Shown here: positions 6,051 through 6,820 of the stretch, piece after piece
How the letters are laid out: every line of letters begins with the position of its first letter
Position numbering within the stretch: position 1 is the stretch's first letter
DNA from: CAYSPU01 sp964432995
Lineage (GTDB): Bacteria > Verrucomicrobiota > Verrucomicrobiia > Limisphaerales > JAHDYP01
Assembly: GCA_964432995.1 (NCBI GenBank)
Contig: CAYSPU010000293.1
Coordinates: 1-6,820 of the forward strand
Length of the DNA stretch: 6,820 bases
Reading direction: 5' to 3'
Program-made: the position numbers and the translations under genes
Notes under the pieces: model-generated
The model's database searches: none
What the model was told of the DNA's origin: nothing
Seen by the model: only the letters and a program-made list of their open reading frames with translations

Positions 6051-6820
6051 ATGGTGCGTCTCAAGGACATTGCGCAGCGGGCCGGCGTGTCGGTCATGAC
6101 CGTCTCCAAGGCGTTGCGGAACGCCTCGGACATCGCTGCCGGCACCAAGTTGCGCATCCAAGCTCTGGCCCGGGAAATGGGGTATGTCCCCAACTCCCTC
6201 GCCCAGGGGTTGCGCACCCGGTCCACGCGGCTCGTCGGGCTGGTCATTCCCGCCGTCACCAACCCGATCTTCGCGCGCCTCATCCTCGCGGTCGAAGACC
6301 AGGTTCGCGGCATGGGCTACGATCTCCTGCTCAGCCACACGCTGAACGAGGTGGACCGCGAGGAACAGGTCATTCGGCAACTGATCGCCCGGCGGGTCGA
6401 GGGCCTGCTCGTCTTCCCGGTGTCCCGCCTGGGCACGCGCGCGCCGGTTTACGAGGAACTCGCCAGCCGCCAGATCCCCACGGTGATTCTCGGACCTTCC
6501 GCCGCGTTCTCCCGGCAGTTCGTCAGCGTGCAGACCGACGAGGTGCAGGCCTCCGGCGACGTCACGCGGCACCTGCTGAGTCTGGGACATCGGCGCATCG
6601 CCTTCCTGGGGGGGCCCCCCACTTCCCTCTGGGCCCAGGAGCGCTATGAAGGCTACCAGCGCGCCCTGCGAGAACACGGAATGACCGTGGACGACCGCCT
6701 GATCTTCACCGCGGGATCGACGATCGAGGAGGGCGAAAAGGCGGCACTCCAAATGCTCCAGGAAGGGGCCGACGCAACTGCCGTCCAGGCCGTGAATGAT
6801 CTGATTGCCATTGGCGCCGG
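6051..6820 (+). CDS. LacI-family transcriptional regulator (3' end beyond window)
   Basis: The frame is open from ATG 6051 to the window edge, giving 256 of an expected 330-350 residues. The N-terminal LacI helix-turn-helix is at 4-23 (LKDIAQRAGVSVMTVSKALR), followed by GYVP (44-47) and the hinge-helix region NSLAQGLRTRST (48-59). The periplasmic-binding-protein-like effector domain begins at LVGLVIPAVTNPIF (61-74). It continues through a region equivalent to the second lobe (GHRRIAFLGG, 181-190) to AVNDLIAIGA at the edge. Proteins of this family bind palindromic operators and release them, or bind more tightly, on sensing a sugar or nucleobase. The ligand cannot be read from this part. It starts 48 bp after nadK with no Shine-Dalgarno and no palindromic operator in the gap, so neither autoregulation nor co-transcription with nadK is evident. 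Its targets probably lie to the right. The wording of the HTH and hinge is the best hint of a Verrucomicrobiota origin. Confidence 0.93.
   Translation, partial: MVRLKDIAQRAGVSVMTVSKALRNASDIAAGTKLRIQALAREMGYVPNSLAQGLRTRSTRLVGLVIPAVTNPIFARLILAVEDQVRGMGYDLLLSHTLNEVDREEQVIRQLIARRVEGLLVFPVSRLGTRAPVYEELASRQIPTVILGPSAAFSRQFVSVQTDEVQASGDVTRHLLSLGHRRIAFLGGPPTSLWAQERYEGYQRALREHGMTVDDRLIFTAGSTIEEGEKAALQMLQEGADATAVQAVNDLIAIGA

Noticed and set aside
5174..6649. A 491-codon plus-strand frame across nadK and the LacI-type gene
   Set aside because: Both overlapped genes have clear motifs in other frames. This one is an Arg/Pro/Gly-rich shadow.

Overview
The window is strongly GC-rich and protein-coding almost throughout, with G or C at most third codon positions. 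The clearest taxonomic hint is the LacI-type regulator at the right end. Its N-terminus (RLKDIAQRAGVSVMTVSKAL, then GYVPNSLAQGLRTRST) has the wording I associate with Verrucomicrobiota LacI proteins. A high-GC Verrucomicrobiota bacterium is therefore my best guess. This is an inference from memory, not from a search.

Layout. Bases 1-187 hold two copies of a 72-bp, hairpin-forming direct repeat 115 bp apart, and 188-256 holds nothing I can name. On the minus strand, 257-1450 encodes a MidA/NDUFAF7-family (DUF185) SAM-dependent methyltransferase. A 68-bp divergent intergenic region (1451-1518) separates it from a rightward cluster. That cluster has a PilT-type pilus-retraction ATPase (1519-2613), a second and more divergent PilT/PilU-type ATPase (2626-3831), and a 160-aa protein that looks like a receiver domain stripped of its phosphorylation residues (3835-4317). 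These three genes are 12 and 3 bp apart and share one reading frame, so they very probably form one transcription unit.

After a 52-bp gap containing a stem-loop come a TlyA-family S4-domain rRNA 2'-O-methyltransferase (4370-5128) and an NAD kinase (TTG start at 5112, ending 6002). The two genes overlap by 17 bp. A LacI-family regulator starts at 6051 and runs off the right edge.

How the genes work together. The two ATPases should power type IV pilus retraction (twitching motility, adhesion or DNA uptake) from the cytoplasmic side of the pilus base. The pseudo-receiver beside them is a candidate non-phosphorylated adaptor or regulator of that machinery. TlyA (ribosome modification) and NAD kinase (NADP supply) are housekeeping genes, and similar tlyA-nadK neighbourhoods are known in other bacteria. 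I see no CRISPR array, tRNA, rRNA, transposase or phage gene. The least explained items are the repeat pair and the pseudo-receiver gene.
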